Shown one piece after another: positions 61,878 through 64,000 of a stretch of DNA of 64,000 bases. Position numbers and translations under genes: made by a program. The notes under the pieces are model-generated. The model saw nothing but the letters and a program-made list of their open reading frames with translations, had not been told where the DNA came from and searched no databases. The DNA is taken from the NCBI GenBank assembly GCA_902595465.1, contig CACJQE010000002.1, positions 59,260-123,259 of the forward strand. The letters are read 5' to 3'. The DNA is from an uncultured Pelagibacteraceae bacterium. GTDB lineage: Bacteria > Pseudomonadota > Alphaproteobacteria > Pelagibacterales > Pelagibacteraceae. The first letter of the stretch is position 1. Each line of letters begins with the position of its first letter.

Positions 61878-62241
61878 TAAATTTAGACAAATCTGGTTTA
61901 AAATAATTTGGACCTTTCATAACTTTACCTTGATCATTAAAAATAGGTTTTCCATTATTTCCTAACTTACTCATATTAGAGTTTTGAACTTCCTGAAAGC
62001 AAGAATCTAGATCAATTCCAAATGCATGTCCTGCCCCATATGTAACATACAATATATCTGTTAAAGCATCAGCTGCTTCTAAAAGATCATTATTATCTAG
62101 CGCTTGTCTAAACTCTTCTAATTCTTCTTTAATTAAATTGTATCTTAGTTCATTGATTTTTTCAGAGCTAAAAGATGGTCTTGATTTTACTTCTTGACCA
62201 AAAGTCTCCATAAATTTTTTTACTTTTTGAAAATTTGTCAT
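61870..62241 (-). CDS. MazG-like NTP pyrophosphohydrolase
   Basis: 123 residues. The all-alpha NTP-PPase motif is complete: IKEELEEFRQAL, then EAADALTDILYVTYGAG (the EExxE...ExxD Mg-binding pattern). The late DLDSCFQEVQNSNMSKLG matches phosphoribosyl-ATP/dCTPase-like members. It probably removes non-canonical or excess nucleotides. The specific nucleotide is not known. It is convergent with ygfZ by eight bases. Confidence 0.83.
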   Translation of the reverse strand: MTNFQKVKKFMETFGQEVKSRPSFSSEKINELRYNLIKEELEEFRQALDNNDLLEAADALTDILYVTYGAGHAFGIDLDSCFQEVQNSNMSKLGNNGKPIFNDQGKVMKGPNYFKPDLSKFIR

Positions 62242-62302
62242 TTTACTCCTGTAAGATTAATAAAAACTAGTATATAAATTATTTAGTTATTTATTCAAAT
62301 AA

Positions 62303-63691
62303 ATGAAAACAAGAAAAGAATTTGATAGCATTGGCGGTATTAATGTGCCGAATGATAAATATTGGGGTGCATCCACTCAAAGATCAAAAAAATTTTTTAA
62401 TATTGGCAAAATATTAGTTCCATCGTCAATAATAAGATCTATTGCAATTATTAAGAGAAGTGCAGCAATCGTACACCAAAAAGATAAGTTAATATCCCCA
62501 AAAATTGCTAGAGCAATTATAAAAGCATCTAATGAGGTTATTAATGGAAAAATGAATAATAATTTTCCTTTAAAAGTTTGGCAAACAGGTTCTGGAACTC
62601 AAACAAATATGAACGTTAATGAAGTAATAGCAAACAGAGCTATAGAAATTTTAAAGGGTAAAAAGGGATCAAAGAAACCAGTTCACCCAAATGACCATGT
62701 AAATAAATCACAATCTACTAATGATGTTTTTCCAACTGCAATGCATATCTCAGTAGCAACTGAGACCATTAATAAACTTTTGCCAAGTTTAAAATTATTA
62801 CAGAATTTATTAGCGAGAAAAAGTAATGAATTTAAAAAAATTGTTAAAATTGGAAGAACTCATCTCCAAGATGCCACTCCATTATCTCTTGGTCAAGAAT
62901 TTTCTGGATATCATGAGCAAGTTAAAAAAAGTATTAATAGGATAAAATATTGTTTGAATGATATTTTTTATTTGGCTCAAGGAGGTACTGCGGTTGGTAC
63001 AGGAATAAACTCAAAGAAAAATTTTGACAAAAAAATTATTAAAGAGATAAAAAAATTTTGTAAAATAAAATTCATTCCTGCACCAAATAAATTTTCTGAA
63101 CTAGCTGCTCACGATGCAATTGTAAATTTTTCTGGATCTTTAAATTCGTGTGCAGTTGCTTTAATGAAAATTTCAAATGATATAAGATTTTTAGGTTCTG
63201 GTCCAAGAGCAGGTTATGGAGAGCTTTTACTTCCAGAAAATGAACCCGGCTCTTCAATTATGCCTGGGAAAGTTAATCCAACACAATGTGAAGCAGTTAC
63301 AATGGTTTGTGCAAAAGTTATTGGAAACCATACTGGTATAACTGTTGCAGGAAGTCATGGACATTTTGAATTAAATGTCTTTAAACCTTTAATTGCTTAT
63401 AACATATTACAATCTATTGATATTTTAGCTGACAGTGTAAAAAACTTTAGTCTTTTTTGCATTAAAGACATCAAAGCAAATAAAAAAAAAATTAAAGAAC
63501 ACCTAGATAATTCATTAATGCTCGTAACTGCATTAGCACCAAAAATTGGTTATGATAAAGCAGCAATGATTGCAAAAAAGGCATTAAAAAACGGTACTAA
63601 ATTAAAGGAGGAGGCAATTAAATCAGGTTTAATTGATGAAAAAGAATACGATAAGATAATTGATCCTACAAAGATGATTAAACCAAATTAA
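62303..63691 (+). CDS. fumC: Fumarate hydratase, class II
   Basis: 462 residues, standard length. The superfamily signature GSSIMPGKVNPTQCE is at about 315-329, and VWQTGSGTQTNMNVNEV and HPNDHVNKSQSTNDVFPTAM (part) are the substrate-binding regions. GRTHLQDATP carries the catalytic His. It interconverts fumarate and malate in the TCA cycle. Convergent overlap of four bases with the partial gene downstream. Confidence 0.96.
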   Translation: MKTRKEFDSIGGINVPNDKYWGASTQRSKKFFNIGKILVPSSIIRSIAIIKRSAAIVHQKDKLISPKIARAIIKASNEVINGKMNNNFPLKVWQTGSGTQTNMNVNEVIANRAIEILKGKKGSKKPVHPNDHVNKSQSTNDVFPTAMHISVATETINKLLPSLKLLQNLLARKSNEFKKIVKIGRTHLQDATPLSLGQEFSGYHEQVKKSINRIKYCLNDIFYLAQGGTAVGTGINSKKNFDKKIIKEIKKFCKIKFIPAPNKFSELAAHDAIVNFSGSLNSCAVALMKISNDIRFLGSGPRAGYGELLLPENEPGSSIMPGKVNPTQCEAVTMVCAKVIGNHTGITVAGSHGHFELNVFKPLIAYNILQSIDILADSVKNFSLFCIKDIKANKKKIKEHLDNSLMLVTALAPKIGYDKAAMIAKKALKNGTKLKEEAIKSGLIDEKEYDKIIDPTKMIKPN

Positions 63692-64000
63692 TCAATAATT
63701 TTCCTAATATGAGATCTTAAATTCTGAATATTTTTAACTAAAAATATTTCTTCAATATTTTCAATATTTTGATTGTTATTTATTTTTACATTAGTAATAA
63801 TAAAATCTGTTTCTCCAACTTTTTTTTCTAAATTAAAATATATCTGTTTAATGTTTTTTGCTTTTTTTGATCCAATTTGAAAAAATTTTGCAAATTCAAT
63901 ATGATTTTGTATATTTAATTTATTCCTTGAAATAAATTTAATATCTCCTTGATTATCTTTGTAATTCATTACTGTCTCAATATTTCCGATTTTATCTAAA
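63688..64000 (-). CDS. C-terminal part of an unknown protein, runs off the window
   Basis: The frame is open from base 64000 on the minus strand to TGA/TAA at 63688, so the track's ATG 63969 is probably internal. The visible 104 codons show a beta-strand-rich pattern with repeated Asn/Ile (KINNNQNIENIEE) and a final helix (LRSHIRKIID). It is reminiscent of the C-terminus of long AsmA-like or DUF3971 proteins, but this is a guess. Confidence 0.5.
   Translation of the reverse strand, partial: LDKIGNIETVMNYKDNQGDIKFISRNKLNIQNHIEFAKFFQIGSKKAKNIKQIYFNLEKKVGETDFIITNVKINNNQNIENIEEIFLVKNIQNLRSHIRKIID

Noticed and set aside
1-64000. tRNA, rRNA, CRISPR, IS element or prophage
   Set aside because: I looked for these by eye and saw no supporting pattern; a tRNAscan or Infernal run would be needed to exclude small RNAs.

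Overview
The window looks like a SAR11 (Candidatus Pelagibacter-type, Alphaproteobacteria) chromosome segment. The reasons are the very AT-rich sequence, near-zero intergenic space with many TAATG and ATGA overlaps, a blue-tuned proteorhodopsin beside a ferredoxin and a TrxR-like ferredoxin reductase, TRAP and EamA transporters, a glycine-riboswitch-controlled gcvTHP operon and a CBS-less IMP dehydrogenase. I found no rRNA, tRNA, CRISPR array or transposase. The assignment rests on gene content and style, not on a database search.

Layout. 1-4.9 kb: transporters and a small oxidative-stress group (msrB, sodB and small proteins). 5.0-10.25 kb: an accessory region. It starts with a PhyH dioxygenase/methyltransferase pair. 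Then comes a roughly 3 kb island with a predicted secreted alpha/beta hydrolase, a secreted heparinase-type polysaccharide lyase and an HNH nuclease. Each of these three begins with, or overlaps, a near-identical DNA copy of one signal-peptide leader. Decayed remnants of one small gene and two 25-bp repeats flank the island. 10.2-17.4 kb: threonine aldolase, amidinotransferase, an EamA exporter, formate dehydrogenase, msrA and an MDR oxidoreductase. 17.4-23.5 kb: FAD oxidoreductase, TspO, and a COG2907/DUF1365/Cfa/DUF3833/SDR lipid-modification cluster. 23.5-28 kb: gcvT-gcvH-gcvP behind a tandem glycine riboswitch. 28-34.6 kb: 5-oxoprolinase PxpABC, an EamA protein, and a DctPQM TRAP transporter with an internal terminator. 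34.7-49.7 kb: core genes (guaA, guaB, rlmE, pssA, psd, icd, alaS, recA, a tolC-like gene, glycerate kinase). 49.7-53.9 kb: umuDC behind an alphaproteobacterial LexA-type operator, then two glycosyltransferases with a 34-codon ORF between them. 53.9-57.2 kb: dksA, GST, ferredoxin reductase, ferredoxin, proteorhodopsin. 57.4-64 kb: prpE, an SMR transporter, dihydroorotase, ygfZ, a MazG-like protein, fumC and a partial gene.

How it fits together. A one-carbon/glycine theme recurs: threonine aldolase, amidinotransferase, glycine cleavage, an amine-oxidising DAO-type flavoenzyme, formate dehydrogenase, a GFA-type protein, glycerate kinase and a YgfZ-like folate protein. Light capture and redox carriers sit together. 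The most unusual structure is the repeated leader at 7216, 8055 and 8935. It is conserved as DNA, and at its third copy it is out of frame with the gene that follows, which suggests a mobile or recombining leader cassette.
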